Part shown: piece after piece, positions 63,319 to 64,000 of the stretch
Position numbering within the stretch: position 1 is the stretch's first letter
How the letters are laid out: the number at the start of each line of letters is the position of its first letter
Notes under the pieces: generated by a model
What the model was told of the DNA's origin: nothing
What the model saw: only the letters and a program-made list of their open reading frames with translations
Databases searched by the model: none
Position numbers and translations under genes: made by a program
Assembly (NCBI GenBank): GCA_004431415.1
Contig: QPMI01000085.1
Coordinates: 124,001-188,000, forward strand
Length of the DNA stretch: 64,000 bases
Source: Cyanophora paradoxa
Lineage: Eukaryota; Glaucocystophyceae; Cyanophorales; Cyanophoraceae
Reading direction: 5' to 3'

Positions 63319-63691
63319 GGCTCGAGCCAGGCACCGGCAGCCCCTACGGCCCCGAAGCCCCCGCGGCGCCCCGGCAGAAGGCCAAGGCGGCCCCCGCGGA
63401 GGGCGACCCGAGCCCGCTCGAGGCCCAGCCCAAGCGCCAGCGCGCGCCGAGGAAGGCGGCGAGCGAGCCCGCGATTGCAATTCAGATGTGATCCGGCGGC
63501 GCAACTGCCCCTGCCACTGCTTCGTCTGCGACTACCCCCCACCTGCTTCCCGGCCACCTGCAGTTCGGCCACGAGATCTCGGTGGCGCGCGTGGGCGGGC
63601 GGGCCCGCCTCGTCTGCAGGCGCTGCGCGCGCGGGCTCTTCGCGGATTTTCGCAGGATCCGCGACAGGGAGCTCACGGGCAGTATTTCTAA
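63319..63691 (+). CDS. Zinc-binding viral protein truncated at the palindrome centre (right-arm copy)
   Basis: Mirror of the previous entry. Here the basic linker ends ASEPAIAIQM with a stop at 63,489-63,491, the next frame carries NCPCHCFVCDY, and a third stretch GHEISVARVGGRARLVCRRC then ARGLFADFRRIRDRELTGSI shows the second Cys pair that the left-arm reading loses to a homopolymer change. Confidence 0.4.
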
Positions 63692-63709
63692 GTCCTCCCA
63701 AATTGAGAA

Positions 63710-63919
63710 ATGGCCTCCCTGCTGTTCGATAGGGACATGTACCAAATGCAGAACCGATTCGACGGCATCTACCCCGAGCGCATGCCGCAGGAGCAGTTCC
63801 CGCGCCCGCACTGGGCGGACCACCGCACGCACGGCCTGCGCAGGCCCGGGGCGGGGCAGCTGATGGTGACGCCCGGGGCGCGCCGGCGGAGCGCGACTGG
63901 TCGCCCCTCTGGATTATAG
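63710..63919 (+). CDS. Small viral protein with downstream membrane segment (right-arm copy)
   Basis: Mirror copy of the gene at 62,672-62,881, same 69-codon frame and same alternative-frame membrane segment (63,886-63,970). TATTTCTAAGTCCTCCC lies before the ATG. Confidence 0.5.
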   Translation: MASLLFDRDMYQMQNRFDGIYPERMPQEQFPRPHWADHRTHGLRRPGAGQLMVTPGARRRSATGRPSGL

Positions 63920-64000
63920 CGGGGATCCTGGTGGGGTACCTCCTCTTCCGACCCAGTGTTATTTCTCAGTGACCCCGTACCCGATGTCTCGATCTATCCC

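Larger units (their letters stand above)
62590..64000. repeat. Giant inverted repeat, arms 62,590-63,273 and 63,319-64,000
   Basis: The right arm is the reverse complement of the left, with a 45-bp spacer (63,274-63,318), and still matches at the window's last base, so it extends further. The differences I compared are all in homopolymer length (for example GGGG/GGG and GGG/GG near 62,895; GGG/GG near 63,045; one C in CCGCCCG near 62,995; CCCCC/CCCC near 63,200). Genes in one arm are mirrored in the other. Confidence 0.95.

Noticed and set aside
62590-64000. Poxvirus-type covalently closed terminal hairpin as a firm call
   Set aside because: The palindrome centre cuts through a gene and the arm differences look like sequencing errors, so a telomere is only one option.

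Overview
ORGANISM. The left 40 kb is nuclear DNA of a photosynthetic eukaryote, very GC-rich and intron-rich. Genes are cut by many short introns (about 40-120 bp, mostly C/G runs) whose 5' ends are usually GTGCG or GTCCG and whose 3' ends are CGCAG or GGCAG. Plastid-type enzymes (VTE3-like quinone methyltransferase, ketoacyl-ACP synthase, HisF) carry leaders without a secretory signal peptide but with a phenylalanine close to the N-terminus (MSAAF, MFAS, MVLF, MSAGF). Together with a GT5 starch/glycogen synthase and alveolin-like repeats, this makes a glaucophyte (Cyanophora-like) alga my best guess. Other GC-rich algae are not excluded.

HOST PART (1-40.7 kb). In order: the 3' part of a filamin-repeat/kinesin-14 fusion; an FHA-RING ubiquitin ligase; an F-box/LRR gene; a small Lys/Ala-rich gene; a GT5 glucan synthase; a SIRT6/7-type sirtuin; a METTL21-type methyltransferase; HisF; a DYRK kinase with a long N-terminal extension; VTE3; a second F-box/LRR gene; a ketoacyl-ACP synthase-like protein lacking one catalytic His; and a plastid-leader/coiled-coil protein with alveolin-like VEKIVEK repeats. 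Spacers hold unusual palindromes, notably a perfect 46-bp palindrome, a cluster of about six hairpins with matching arm changes, and a decayed copy of the 5' end of the DYRK gene.

VIRAL PART (40.7-43.5 and 49.5-64 kb). Short, mostly intronless genes encode a double jelly-roll major capsid protein, a lambda/YqaJ-type exonuclease, a probable ssDNA-binding protein, an HNH-AP2 endonuclease, a protein resembling a family of nucleocytoplasmic large DNA viruses, several small single-span membrane proteins and paralogous F-box-like proteins. This looks like an integrated small relative of large algal DNA viruses. Two promoter classes are visible: a TTCTAA/TTCTCA motif close to the start codon (late-like), and CACCTGA plus TATA or CRE-like repeats (early-like). 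The same late motif occurs in both segments, linking them.

INSERT (43.5-47.9 kb). Between the viral segments lie 142-bp tandem repeats, a 3.4-kb element with 49-51 bp terminal inverted repeats that encodes a herpesvirus-OBP-like helicase, and an array of ten GTTACAC iterons, six of them phased at 21-22 bp.

RIGHT END. From 62,590 to 64,000 the sequence is a giant inverted repeat (two arms of about 680 bp, 45-bp spacer) that runs out of the window. The arm differences I compared are all in homopolymer length. It could be a head-to-head viral junction, a foldback duplication or a long-read assembly artefact. Several viral and element genes show apparent frameshifts, so homopolymer errors are likely in parts of this sequence.
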